A stretch of DNA of 64,000 nucleotides from positions 34,337,759-34,401,758 of the forward strand of contig CM043801.1 of the NCBI GenBank assembly GCA_023974075.1, in the 5' to 3' direction. The position numbers and the translations under genes were made by a program. Source of the DNA: Chaenocephalus aceratus (taxonomy: Eukaryota; Chordata; Actinopteri; Perciformes; Channichthyidae). Positions 44,749 to 62,359 of this stretch are shown here, piece by piece. The notes beneath the pieces were generated by a model. The model was given only the letters and a program-made list of their open reading frames with translations. It searched no databases and was not told the DNA's origin. The stretch's first letter is position 1. Each line of letters starts with the position of its first letter.

Positions 44749-47117
44749 AGTGTGTGTGTGTGTGTTTCCCTTGCACAAATAGGCCTGTGGAATGACAAAG
44801 CACTACAGGATGTCTTTAGCGAGTCAGCATTAACCCCTCCCATCGCCTTTTACGGTCCAGAGGGGGAGGTGCGTCCGAGCTACTGATGCTGCTGCTGTGA
44901 TTAATGGAGCAGTGAGTGTGTGTGTGCGTTAGTGAGAGTGTGTGTGTGTTGTGTGTGTTTGCATCAAGGTGGGAAACTGCTACTTTCCTCCAGGCTTTGC
45001 ATAACAACAGAGGCCTGCTTGTTTGGATTTACATGCATTAACACGGTGGCTGATGCTGTTGCATTTTAAATGCATGACGTCGGGCGATAAAGGCACCTTG
45101 GAACATGAAGCGTGGAAATTTGAGGCAGGTGACCCAAAACAGCCTAATAAAAGCATACGAGTACATTTTAAACACGATTAAACAATACAGCCTCGAGCAG
45201 GTTAAACTAAATAACGCATTCAGAGCCTGGATTATTTGATCCATCGTGCACTATACAGCAAGCTTTAGCATGATTCAACTGCGTGTAACTGAAAGTGATA
45301 TTTAATTAAACAAAGATGAAGAAAACCGTATCAATTTAACAAGTATGTCTGATGGATTTTAAAGGCAGACAGCAGGAGAGTTTGTCAGTATAGAGACACA
45401 GTGACATAGATGTTCACAGCACTGATAGACTTTGTTACACCAGCAGCCACACTCACTTCGGTAACTAAACATATTCAGAAAGTAGCCCTCATCCAAAGAG
45501 TGAAAACAGCAGCCTGCTGAGGCGTGCTTGTTGTTGTGCAGGTGGGATTTGCCTCTGCTACTCATGAACACTCAACATGGGAACTATTTTTAGTCGAGGT
45601 GGAAGGGAAATGGTTTGCTGCCCTCTGATTTGATACGAAACTGAGAGCAACCAATAGCGTCGTGCAGGCCGCTCTGCAGCGAGGCGTCCGACTACATCTG
45701 AAACATACGTCGCTAAAAGCTAAGTGGCTTTTGAAACTAAAAGTACAAGTTGTCTTACCACCAGAGGTTTAGAGGAATACACAATCCCCCCCAAACAAAG
45801 CCACACAGCCTGCACAGAGAGGTCAGAGGTCAAAGGAGCAGCAACACCACAAAGCACATGTGCTGAGGAACTATGTGACAAGGAGATGCTCAGCAGAGTT
45901 TCACAATGTGGCATATTTTATCAGCGTCGTAAAGAACACATGCAACTAAGTTCAACAGTTTCCCAAATTGGTAAAATGGTACATCGAAACCGATCCAATG
46001 ATAATGAACCATAGAAAGCTTCGTGTGCATCGAATCACACACAACAATGAAAGCTAACTGTGTCTTTACGGCAAATGTTCCTTTTTCAAATATAAATCTA
46101 CAATTTTGTACATTTTAGTCATTAAGTCGCCCAAAGGTCAGGGCCAGCATGAGCACCTACATCAATTAAGAACACTTTAATTGTGCAAAGTTTACAACAC
46201 CAGAATAGAAGTACAAACATAACGGCAGGTGGATTTTGAAGACATCAAAAAAATATTGTTACCCAATACAATAACAAATATTAGAGATAATGTGAAACCA
46301 CAAGAAAGAGGGCGTATTGTCTGTGCTTTGGTTAGAGAACAACATGGCTGCCTGTGTGTGGCTATGAATCAATGAAATGCATTCAGAGTGGATAGACCTG
46401 TGATGTGCCATGCTGAGAAGAGTTGTGTAAAAGATCCGCTTTCTGTAAAGTCTGCCATGGTGGATTAAAATAATATCACAGTAAAGCCAAATCCTCCTTT
46501 TAACTCACAATGCCGTTTAAAATTGAGAGTTTGCCACCTACGCTGGAAAGAAAGCCGAATGTGGAAGCAGAACTGAAATGTACCTCCAGCGCCACTCGTG
46601 CCTAAAATCTCAGAGGAACTGCCAAACTCGTATTTTTCTTAGAGGCGGCCTATCCCATTTCCACAAGTCACCTGCTCTGCTGTTGCCTTTCATCATTCCC
46701 ATTCTACCACCTGCATATTCATGTTGTTCGAGAGGCTCCCCTGAGAAGCTAACAGCTAACACTTCAATCTACAGTGTGGCGCTAAGCAAGGCGGAGCTGT
46801 GAAGACTGCCGTTTATTCTGCTGCTGCTGACCACCATCACACCTCACACCTTGCGTGTGTGTGTGTGTGGGTGTGTGTGTGTGTGTGACATGTGTTAAAA
46901 CCTCTGTGTGCATCTGCGTTAGTATTTAATGATGACTCAATACCCATTTGTGAGATTGTGTGTGCACATCCCTCTGTATATTTTGCACATTACTGTTCAT
47001 CGCTATCAATTTCAAAATCTGAAATTCTAGTATTTTGTCGTATTCGTACTTTAGTTTTTGTGTATTTATATTTGTGTCAAAAAACTCTTAATTTTATTTT
47101 TAACATTAGTTCTTTTT
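42881..47117 (+). other. zeb1 intron 1, no exon seen; scattered TG arrays
   Basis: TG microsatellites at 44,709-44,763, near 44,914-44,960 (interrupted) and at 46,855-46,887. No coding exon, RNA gene or clear transposon end recognised. Confidence 0.45.
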
Positions 47118-47276
47118 TTCAGGAATCAGAATCAGAACTCCTTTATTTCAGGTTTTTTAATAGTTTTTATATGAGTTTTTCTGCTCCTTTTGTACAACAT
47201 GAACCATTATACTCCAAAATCAAATCCTTTTATGTGTACTTGGCTGATAAACCTGATTCTGATTCTGATGCAGGCC
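47118..47276. mobile_element. Retroposon tail(s) with GAATCAGAATCAG ends
   Basis: Starts GGAATCAGAATCAGAACTCC and ends AACCTGATTCTGATTCTGA, an inverted pair. AATAAACC(TGATTC)n is a common LINE/SINE 3' terminus in fish. The opposite-strand copy at the left makes this either two abutting tails or a palindromic fragment. Confidence 0.5.
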
Positions 47277-48020
47277 AGAGTGTGTGAAAAGAAAGAGTCC
47301 CATTCAAAGTCCTGTGTGTGGGAGAGGGGGAGCGCTCTTTCACACCCAGCCGGTGGGAAACTCCTCTCCCTCTCCTTTGGTGGCGGTGGTACAATTTGCA
47401 TATCCTGCCATCCTCCATTCTCTTTTCTCTCCTGCCGCCTGAGAGGCAGAACAGAGGAACTCAGTGGAAAGGCAGCCCGAAGCTGCTGCCTGCGGATGTC
47501 GTACTGCAGAGACTAAGTCAAGCCCTAATCCTGCGCATGTTGGTCATTGAAGTGCCGCTCGCCTGTGATAGGCTACTCGCTTTCATTCACTTCCATACAA
47601 ACTGGGACACATCTCAAAGGTAAACCGGGGAAAAAACAGATGGAGAAAAAGCTGCAACTGAGAAAGGAGTGGAAAATGAAATGGATTTAAAATAAAAGGA
47701 AACAGTACGTAGCTAAAGCCCAGTGTCACATCACATTATGAGCTCTAGTTTTTTATTTTAGAAATAGTTCCTTCAGGCTTTCAGTGCCTTTATGGAAGAG
47801 TTGAGGGAGACAGAGGGGAAGTGAGCGAGTGCAGCGCTGTGACCCCTGTCTTTGTTGCTGTAGTGAAATATTATTATTCATCCTTGTAAAAAGCCATGTC
47901 TGTATTCACTTGAAGAACAAAACTGAGCTTTAACAACCACAATGTACACAGAGAACAATTCATGACAACTAGCTGGGGATCAATAAAGGTCCATCTCAGC
48001 TACGTTGATAATCAATTCAT
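47277..48020 (+). other. zeb1 intron 1, nothing recognised
   Basis: No feature seen. Confidence 0.4.
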
Positions 48021-48027
48021 CTTTTTA

Positions 48028-48412
48028 ACCCTTGGATGCAACGGTGTTTCGGGGCCGCTTCGGAGCTGGAGCTTGAAAAGCACCGGGTTTTCCTGTTCAC
48101 ACCGCAGCGGAGCGGCCTCTTAGCTCCGGAATCCGGTTTGTTTCAAGCACCAAAAAATTGTCCGGCTAGAGCAAAAGCACCGCATACGTCACGCTTACGT
48201 CGAGGCGGGGGAGGGATCAACTCCTGAACAACAACAAGAAGCCGGCGTTTTATCCAGCTTGTACACAACGATGGAGAAACTTAACACGCAGCAGTGGTCC
48301 ACTGAAGAGACCAGCTACCTACTGGGAATCTGGTCTTCCGAAGAGGTACAGAGGAAGCTGGAGCACAATCGGCCATTGTTGTTGTTGTCGGTGTGAGCTG
48401 TGAGGGGTTTCC
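48028..48412. mobile_element. PIF/Harbinger-like deletion derivative keeping both gene starts
   Basis: Shares GGATCAACTCCTGAACAACA, the GGCCATTGTTGTTGTTGTCG segment (reverse of AACAATGGCC) and the GAGCTGTGAGGGGTTTCC block with the copies at 1-742. The left terminal area resembles their TIR side, and the right side stops after TTTCCACGC. The interior joins the 5' end of a plus-strand SANT-like ORF directly to the 5' end of the minus-strand gene, so the middle of a convergent two-gene element has been deleted. Confidence 0.65.
48271..48396 (+). pseudogene. Myb/SANT-like (Harbinger DNA-binding) protein, N-terminal fragment
   Basis: A 41-codon frame starts MEKLNTQQWSTEETSYLLGI, followed by WSSEEVQRKLEH. 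The W...E...LL.IW....V...L spacing is that of the first helices of Myb/SANT-like (trihelix-type) domains encoded by the accessory gene of PIF/Harbinger elements, which helps the nuclease recognise transposon ends. After HNR the frame runs into the reversed leader of the other gene (PLLLLSV, stop). The second half of the domain is missing, so this is a relic. The family call comes from the motif only. Confidence 0.65.
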
Positions 48413-48600
48413 ACGCAGAGAGACAATGCACAGTTTGACCCACTGCTGTCACCCATGGCCAAAGCATATCTCTGTCCCCGCAACACCAGCACCAAGCGAG
48501 AGAGTTTCTCCACAGCAGGGGATTTTGCAAACGCCCAAACATCCCAGCTTCTACCTGAAATGTGGACATGCTCATATTCCTAAAGGATAACCTTGATGAT

Positions 48601-48760
48601 GCTGAGTGAGTGAGTGAGTGAGTGAGTGAGTGAGAGAGTGAGAGAGTGAGAGAGAGAGTGAGAGAGTGAGAGAGTGAGAGAGTGAGAGAGTGAGAGAGTG
48701 AGAGAGTGAGTGAGTGAGTGAGTGAGTGAGTGAGTGAGTGAGTGAGTGAGTGAGTGAGAG
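48601..48760. repeat. (GAGT)n/(GAGAGT)n microsatellite
   Basis: GAGT tetramers flank a central block of GAGAGT hexamers, about 160 bp in total. Confidence 0.92.
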
Positions 48761-48899
48761 TTGAGTTACTTGAACAACTAAAGTGAAACTTGATTTATTT
48801 TATTGCAGGGTCTGATTATTATATTGTTGACGCTTTAAAATACTACCATCCTACTAAAATGCTGTACAAATCAGATTTATTATTTAATCAAGAAAAAAA

Positions 48900-48954
48900 A
48901 TTCAAGTAAAAAAAATATATCGTACCGTGAGTTTTTGGTATCGTTACATCCCTA
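48900..48954 (-). mobile_element. hAT end fragment
   Basis: GGTATCGTTACATCCCTA is, in reverse, TAGGGATGTAACGATACC, a hAT-type terminus. No partner end was found nearby. Confidence 0.45.
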
Positions 48955-49058
48955 ATTGATTAATTGAGAAAAATGATTATTAGTTGCAATCAAATGCTCT
49001 TAAGCGTTAAATACACTACATTGGGTCATTCTACGTATTTCTAATACTGGTGATGAAA

Positions 49059-49314
49059 AATGTGGTAGGTAAGTTTCAGAAACCGGCCAGAGTGCACTAA
49101 AATTTGAAAGTACACAGCCGAAAAGAATCCGCCCCTTCCTTCAGACTTCCTTACAGAGCACCTCCTCCAACACACGTGAACGTGCGTGCTTTTTACAGCA
49201 CTACGGCTTCCACAGATGACATTTTGTTATGAATCTTTTGTCAAAGCCCTTCAGATATCCATTGCTATCGGATGTTAAGAGCATTCCAGTTTCTGAAACT
49301 TACCTACCCCACCT
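49059..49314 (-). mobile_element. Family D TTAA MITE, copy 2, one end eroded
   Basis: Right end TTACCTACCCCACCT plus TTAA (49,315-49,318). Left end TGTGGTAGGTAAGTTTCAG has lost the AGGTGGG start. The interior is inverted relative to the copy at 28.0 kb (CCTCCTCCAACACACGTGAA). Confidence 0.75.
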
Positions 49315-49318
49315 TTAA

Positions 49319-50369
49319 AGGAAATTCAACTTTAGTTACTTGAACTCTCAAATAACTTTGAACGATTCTCTGGTTGGATTTCTTCAGGCTGAGCGTCTCT
49401 GCAGGATATTCTTCGAACCGCTTCTTAATCTAAAATAGCACACACTCAAATTCTACAGAATACAGTAATGGAACATTTTTCTTTAGGCCTGTTCCATGAC
49501 ATATCCATTTTGGAGCGTACCCTGCTCGAATGCCTCTTCACGGGAACACGATTATTTTCATTGGAACATTATGTATTCAAATAACTGAAAGAACCACAGC
49601 GGGTTATTTATCCCGATTCTACATTACATTACTTTAGCAAACCAAAGCTATATAAAACCGCGGTCGAAACCAAAGGATTCTTCAGAGAGTGCACATTATT
49701 TATGATTGAATGATGCTTAAAAAAGAAAGGTACGAGGCAAACTCCCAGCATCCCTCAGTGGTCTCAGGAGACATAAATCAGGAGGTGGACAGGTGGGTTA
49801 TGAGGCTTCTCTAAAGACCCTCCAGAGACTTCAATGGGCACGGCAGCAGCGGGACAGGTGGGAGGGGAATATAACATGAGATTAGAAGCACAGTGGAGTG
49901 ATTTATTCTCCTCTTTAACACTGTAAATACTCCACTCGGATTATAAAAGGAGGAGAGTGGCTCAGAAATTGCAGTTTTTTTAATTAAAATATCTGAAAGA
50001 ATGAACATTTGGACAGAAGAGATAATATATAGCATGTCGCACTATAGAAAGAGGCCTAATAACCACACTCTCTGCCAGCAAGCCGTATTATAAACCTGAT
50101 ACTTATACATTCAATCAACCCACACCCTCTGCAGGTCTTTCCTTACTCAGGTCTTTTTAATAATCACCCATTCAAAGATACAAGCCTTTTCTCCTCGTTA
50201 GCACGCGTTTTTATTACATACTTGATGGTTTCCTCCCATTGACACTTTACTGGGGCTCAACCAAAGTGAATCTCTGACCAGGTCTGTTTCCATGCTTTCT
50301 CATCCAAGTCTTTACAACTCATTAAAGTCACATCTCGGGGGCAATGGGAAGCTGATTCCTTTTACGCAC
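49319..50369 (+). other. zeb1 intron 1, nothing recognised
   Basis: No feature seen. Confidence 0.4.
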
Positions 50370-50373
50370 TTAA

Positions 50374-50718
50374 AGGTGGGGTAGGTAAGTTTGAGAAACC
50401 GGCTCGAGATACACTTTTTGTTATATTCCATGGAATGCTCTTAACATCCCGATAGCAATGAATATCTGAAGTGCTTTGACAAAAAATCCATTAAAAAATT
50501 TCATCTGTAGAAGCCGGGCCGGCTAAACGGATTGGATGGCCTACCTGCCTGTCAGCCTGCCATCGGGGCACAGACTGATCTCGTGCCCTCATTGGTCATG
50601 TGCGCGTTCGTGTGTGTTGGAGGAGGGGCTCTGTGAGGAAGTGGCAGATTTTCTCCGGTTGTGTATTTTCAAATTCTATCGATCTCGAGCCGGTTTCTCA
50701 AACTTACCTACCCCACCT
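50374..50718 (+). mobile_element. Family D TTAA MITE, copy 3, intact ends
   Basis: Ends AGGTGGGGTAGGTAAGTTTG and its exact inverse, flanked by TTAA (50,370-50,373; 50,719-50,722). The interior shares AACCGGCTCGAGATACAC and GTCATGTGCGCGTTCGTG with copies 1 and 4. Confidence 0.9.
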
Positions 50719-50929
50719 TTAAGTCAAAGAAGAAGATGCTATCTTGTGTTTCTGTGTTCCCAAGGAGCGTAAACTAAATAATTGACTAATCATTTCTAAA
50801 AACATCTGTATTAAGTTAAATCTTTCTCGACTGACTCATTTCCCTTTGCTCACTGACTATTCATTTCTTTTCTTTACACCAGTTGTGGTTGCAACATGTT
50901 TTTGCTCATTCAATTAGCTAATTGATCAG

Positions 50930-51164
50930 CAATCAGGAGCCAGTACAGTTGACCGTGCACTTATCAATCATTTCATTATTGTTGAAAATGAAATTATATA
51001 AGAAGCTTGAACTATCAAGTTCAAGCTTCTTATATAATTTCATTTTTCAGCATTTTGGGAGCTTTTTATAATCCAAACATTAATTAGTAAAGAAAATAAT
51101 CCATACATTAAACGATAATGAAATGATTGATAAGTGCACGGTCAACTGTACTGGCTCCTGATTG
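50930..51164. repeat. Perfect 50-bp inverted repeat enclosing a perfect 29-bp hairpin
   Basis: The outer arms 50,930-50,979 (CAATCAGGAGCCAGTACAGT...) and 51,115-51,164 (...ACTGTACTGGCTCCTGATTG) are exact reverse complements over 50 bp. Between them, 50,985-51,013 (AAAATGAAATTATATAAGAA...) and 51,018-51,046 are exact reverse complements over 29 bp with a 4-nt loop (ATCA). The outer and inner stems are separated by 5 nt on the left and 68 nt on the right. The octamer TTTGCTCA occurs at 50,901-50,908 and 51,186-51,193, outside the arms. No coding capacity. Origin unknown. Confidence 0.95.
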
Positions 51165-55015
<3,851 letters not shown>

Positions 55016-55165
55016 TTAAGAGACAGTGTATGTTTTGGCCATGGTTAAAGGCTCTCATGTTTATATATAGCACACTGTATATACATGTAGCAGCTAGGTC
55101 CATGCAAGTCAAAATACACGATCTCCTTTTAAGAAAACAGGATTGTCCCAGAAAAGGACATTTAA

Positions 55166-55536
55166 AGGGGCCCTATCCGCTTCTTGGGCTTTCTCTTTCC
55201 TGTATTGTGTTGTCTCGGTCTCCATTGGACTCCTTTGTTTACTTCCAGAACATAATGACATCACTATGTAACACTTGCGCTTCTATTAGCTAGCGCTCCA
55301 ACTCATTGTGCGTGATAGGCTAAGGGGCGGGGCATCTCTAAGCGGTTGACCAATCAAAACAGAGCCGGCCAGCTAACCAATCAGAGCAGCCTGGGCTCTG
55401 GTTTCAGACAGAGGGTGAAAAGAGGTGCAGGCAGTATGAGAAACATAAAGAGCTTTTTGAACATTAAAGCATGGAGACAGGAAGTAGAGACACTACGTAC
55501 TGATATGAACCTGAGAAGAGCATAGGATGGCCCCTT
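55166..55536 (+). mobile_element. Family C (GGGGCCC) TTAA element, intact copy
   Basis: Ends AGGGGCCCTATCCGC and, in reverse, AAGGGGCCATCCTATGC, flanked by TTAA (55,162-55,165; 55,537-55,540). The 371-bp interior has GACCAATCAAAACAGAGCCG and CTGGTTTCAGACAGAGGGTG. Reference copy for the partial ones at 20.6, 26.6, 27.7-29.1, 30.6 and 52.4 kb. Confidence 0.82.
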
Positions 55537-55804
55537 TTAAAAAACAGCACACATTAGAAGTGATAAGACACAGCTTGAGAGAAAGCATGTGCTCAGACCA
55601 GCTTGGTGTGTTCAGAGGTTCTGGGCAGGGGAGTAGCTTTCCTCCCCTGAAGTGTGCTATAATATAATTGTGCTGAAAGGCTGCGTGCTCACGCCACAGG
55701 AGGAGGGTTTTATATCGCCGCCTGCCTGCTGTAACGGTGTCAGGTGGTATTTATGAGACTTGTAATGGGGCTGAAGCCCAGGCACACCTGCTACACTGTG
55801 AAGG

Positions 55805-55806
<2 letters not shown>

Positions 55807-55873
<67 letters not shown>
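55807..55873. repeat. (CA)n microsatellite
   Basis: About 67 bp of AC repeats. Confidence 0.95.
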
Positions 55874-55877
<4 letters not shown>

Positions 55878-56197
55878 TAAGTGTGCATCAATTTTCTTGG
55901 TTCAAAAAAACAAAATGAAGGCCGCGGTGTAATGGATTTTAATCACTTTTTCTTCTTACTAGTGAATATGCTGCATTTTCAGCTTGAAGGCGTTGGACTG
56001 AAAGTATTTGTCTGGCATTCAGATACACCGGTGCCGTGTTCTCCTGTTTAGCCTCTCTGCTGTCTCGCCTCCGTGACATTTCAGTCGACCGGCGATCTGA
56101 GCGTGCTTGACATTTTGCTAAACTGCGATCGGAAAGGTTCCTGCCTGTCCCTGTGTTTTCCTTGCCCTCCTCCCTGCATTGTGTGACTGGGTAAACA

Positions 56198-56198
<1 letters not shown>

Positions 56199-56240
<42 letters not shown>
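56199..56240. repeat. (CA)n microsatellite
   Basis: About 42 bp of AC repeats. Confidence 0.93.
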
Positions 56241-56245
<5 letters not shown>

Positions 56246-56949
56246 AACACAAATGCGTACATCCTCTCCGACTGCCTATACATCTGGGGAGTTTGCTTTG
56301 TACGCCTGCAGGTTTTGGATCAGGCCTTTGTCTTTCCTGCCTACGACGCACAATGCAACCTTGAGTTTTTGATGTTTTCCCTAAACACGCCTGTAAAGAA
56401 AAAGTAGGTTAGCATCTCATTATGCTTTCTAAGCAGGTCATTTAGTTCTCAGTCTGTACATTGAAGTTGTCTCTAGCTGAGTGCAGAGACATTTGAAGCA
56501 CCAAATAGGGCTGTTTGATCTGTTTGATCAAGATAATCAAAGACCCTTACAGCGCCGTGAAGACAACAACTGCAATACCAAACCCACTGCTTTCGAGTTC
56601 GGGGAAAATATCACGCCTGTGTTGTGAAAATGGTGTTATGAGAGAAGCTTAAAAAAATACGAGGTTTTTCCTTAAGTTAGTTCTGAGTAACGAAGCTTTA
56701 TGCAGGAAGGAACAAAGCACTCGGTACTCACTTCTGCCTTGTCAAGATAGAAATCCCCTGTGACTTTCATAATGTCAAGCGTACGCCAAATAGTGTCGAC
56801 TTGATGCCAATGTGATGTCAGCTTTACGAGTGGTGCAGTGATGACGTCATTTCGTAGGCTTACCTGGCAGATGGCATCGCCAGGGCTCTCAGCAAAATGT
56901 CCCGATTGGATTTCCATGTATTACAGAAAGTAAGCTCTGTGGCAAACAC
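56241..56949 (+). other. zeb1 intron 1, nothing recognised
   Basis: No feature seen. Confidence 0.4.
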
Positions 56950-57735
56950 ACATTTATAATATCAATCTATAATCTTCACATATTAACACCACTTTAGGAT
57001 TGTTGAAGCGTAAAAGCAATCGCCCGAAGTAAAAAGCACTTTGTTCGGCTATAAAGCAACAATATCACGTTCCCATGGCAGCGCATCACCACCGCTAAGC
57101 TACAGGCGGCTAATGTTTGGTGCGATGACGTTAAGTCGTTTATTTAATTATTTGTTTGCAACCCACGTTTTTATGACACTGGAAAGACATTCACAAGTGG
57201 GTTATTTACTGATGTATATTATGTCGTTGAAAATCTCTTAACTCCAGATCTTATTTCAAGCCTCTAACCCAGGGGTGTCAAACTCAATTTCATCCCGGGC
57301 CACATCATGTTATGTTTGTACTCAAAGGGCCGGTTGTAATTTTAATTATATATAAATATACATATGTAAATATATAATATATATTAAATAATGTGTTATA
57401 TTACATTGTTGGCCCTGCATTGGATTATTATCAGTTCTGGTAATATCTTCCTAAATAACTACGTCTGAAAGCAGAAGTCTAGGGCAAATAATTGAAAGTA
57501 AATATTCAACAATTACACCAATTGTATTGTATATTATATTCTTTGCAAGCTCTTGCGGGCCACATAAAATTAGGTCGCGGGCCGGATTTGGCCCCCGGGC
57601 CTTGAGTTTGACACCCCTGTCTAACCAATAAATATTTTTTAAAAACAGCGAGACGAGGGAACGGGAAGTTGTAAAATGCGTACTCATTTCCAGTTTTAGG
57701 ACTTATCCGTGCACCACTCTATTTTTAATAACAGA
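56950..57735. mobile_element. Family B repeat, copy 3, interrupted by a hAT
   Basis: CACATATTAACACCACTTTA, GGCGGCTAATGTTTGG, GAAAATCTCTTA and GTGCACCACTCTAT match the 8-kb copy. A hAT-type MITE splits it at 57,270-57,619. Confidence 0.55.
57270..57619. mobile_element. hAT-type MITE, CAGGGGTGTCAAACTCA ends
   Basis: Inverted ends CAGGGGTGTCAAACTCAATT / CAGGGGTGTCAAACTCAAGG. TCTAACC lies on both sides (57,263-57,269; 57,620-57,626), consistent with an 8-bp duplication with one changed base. The interior carries CATCCCGGGCCACATCATG and GCGGGCCGGATTTGGCCC. 350 bp, non-coding. Confidence 0.85.
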
Positions 57736-58602
57736 ATTTCCACAACACCTGTCGCTGTGCGTCCTCCATCAACCCCAGAGGGTCAGTTTGAACTTTGAAT
57801 CCACCGTCTGAGAGCATATGGAGAACCTTGCTCTGGTTCTGTGCCACTCAGACACGAGTCTCTCCTGCTCGGCGGTGCCAGGGCACACACTCATTTCCCA
57901 GCGTGACGCTCCCATCGCTGACAGACTTACAAAGCGAGCTCGCTGGCCGTCAGACGTCCAGACGGCAGCAGCATGGTCTTCATTTACTGAGGACAGAAGC
58001 GCCATGCCGGCCGGGGCCACGTGCCAGAGAGAGACCTGCAGAGCTGCCACCACCGCTGCCAAATCCTGACATACAGGAGATAGGCCGGTGGTGCTGGAGT
58101 GCCAAACATGCAGCGGTGTAATTAAATGGTAGGATTTAAGACGATGGGATAGTGAGACGTATCCTGCTGGATCCGAACGTTAAGATATTGTCATTGAGCA
58201 AAGAAGGCTCACCACCTGTGTTCTCATTGTGACAGTTGGCTGTTTACTGGTTTTATGGCTCATTTGACTGGTATGCCATTACGATATCGGAGCGATTGAT
58301 CATTTTTGCATCAATATTTTTGTTGTTGTAGGATTTGTAACAAACATACATGTTTTTTGTTAAACCTGTAACATATCCCAATTTGTAGGCCGGGATATCT
58401 CTGCTGCTCTACACTACTATACAATAACATATATCTAGCTCGTTACACACTTTGTGCTTCCTGCTATTTGAATAGTCCACAATGCAATATCTATACAATT
58501 TATATTAATAATAGTGCGGTTTGGTTTCTTAATGTGGATTTATATAGTACTCCACCCGGCCCTTAAGGAATATGCATAATGTGTTTCCAAGCGTGGATCC
58601 AA
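57736..58602 (+). other. zeb1 intron 1, nothing recognised
   Basis: Open frames at 57,769-58,121 on both strands have no known domain and overlap each other. No feature accepted. Confidence 0.4.
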
Positions 58603-61188
<2,586 letters not shown>

Positions 61189-61193
61189 GTAGT

Positions 61194-61667
61194 TGTTGTG
61201 CACCGACAGAAATGTTGAGATTTATGTTGTTTTTTGGTTGTGCTGTCTTCCACTTCCTGTTTTGTTTTGTCGCTCACCGTTTACCTGTCATTTCAGACTC
61301 ATCAGTACCAGCCCCGGTTGTTTTCACCTGTCACCCCTTCTGTGTCTGCTGTGCTCATCAGCGTCAGCCCCGCCCCCGATTGTTCCCACCTGTGTCTTGT
61401 TACCCTGTGTTTAAATTCCCCTGTCTCCCAGTGTCAGTTCGTTTTTGTCTATTGCCACAGTCAGGTCTATGCTCTCTATGTGCTCTTGTGAAAGTTTTGA
61501 TCCTCACTACGTGAGCGTTTTCATTTTGTTCTCCATTTTTGTAGAGACCATTTTTTGTTGTTCATTTTTGCTGTTCTTGAAATAATAAAGTATCTTACAA
61601 ATACTTTACCTCTGTCTCCCGGGTCGTGCAATTGGGTCCTACCTCCTAAGTGTCTGAGTTCTTAACA
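61194..61667 (+). mobile_element. Solo LTR with 5-bp target duplication
   Basis: Begins TGTTGTGCACC and ends GAGTTCTTAACA (TGTT...AACA inverted termini), flanked by GTAGT on both sides (61,189-61,193; 61,668-61,672). Landmarks in order: GTGTTTAAATTCCCCTG (TATA-like), CAGTGTCAGTTCG, AAATAATAAAGTATC (polyadenylation signal) and AATTGGGTCCTACC. 474 bp, no internal region, so a solo LTR, probably of a Gypsy-like family (inference). Confidence 0.82.
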
Positions 61668-61975
61668 GTAGTCCATCAAACCCCTGCAGGCCATGCAAAG
61701 TGGTCCTGAAACCAGGCTGCATTATTCACTGATTTATCAATGAACTATTTGCTCTATTAGAGACGATTAGTCGATTAGCCGATCCGAAAGGGAAAGTATT
61801 TTGATAAAGGATCAGTCTTTACCCAGTTACTGTCTCTTCTTTGTGACGATTTGCTGCCTTTCTTGGTCTTATCGTCTTTTCATGGTTGATGGACAAAAAG
61901 ACTATTTGATGACATCTTACACTTTAGGAAACGTTGAAGAGCATTGTTAAAAAAGATTGTAGACCAAACAATTAA

Positions 61976-62355
61976 AGGTGGGGTAGGTAAGTTTGAGAAA
62001 CCGGCTCGAGATACACTTTTTGTTATATTCCATGGAATGCTCTTAACATCCCGATAGCAATGAATATCTGAAGTGCTTTGACAAAAAATCCATAAAAAAA
62101 CGTCATCTCTTGAAGCCGTAGTGCTGTAAAAAGCACGACCAATCATCTGAGCCGGCCCGGCTAAAGTAACTGGATGGCCTACCTGCCTGTCAGCCTTCCA
62201 TCCGTGCACAAACTCATCTCTGCCCTCATTGGTCATGTGCGCGTTCGTGTGTGATGGAGGACGGGCTCTGTGAGGAAGTGGCAGATTTTTCCGGCTGCGT
62301 ATTTTCAAATTCTAGCTCACTCGAGCTGGTTTCTCCAAAATTACCTACCCCACCT
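61976..62355 (+). mobile_element. Family D TTAA MITE, copy 4
   Basis: Ends AGGTGGGGTAGGTAAGTTTG and, in reverse, AGGTGGGGTAGGTAATTTTG, flanked by TTAA (61,972-61,975; 62,356-62,359). The interior matches copies 1 and 3. Confidence 0.9.
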
Positions 62356-62359
62356 TTAA

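Noticed and set aside
57769..58121. Overlapping GC-rich ORFs on both strands
   Set aside because: Mutually overlapping, no domains, inside the inferred intron. No evidence for an exon.
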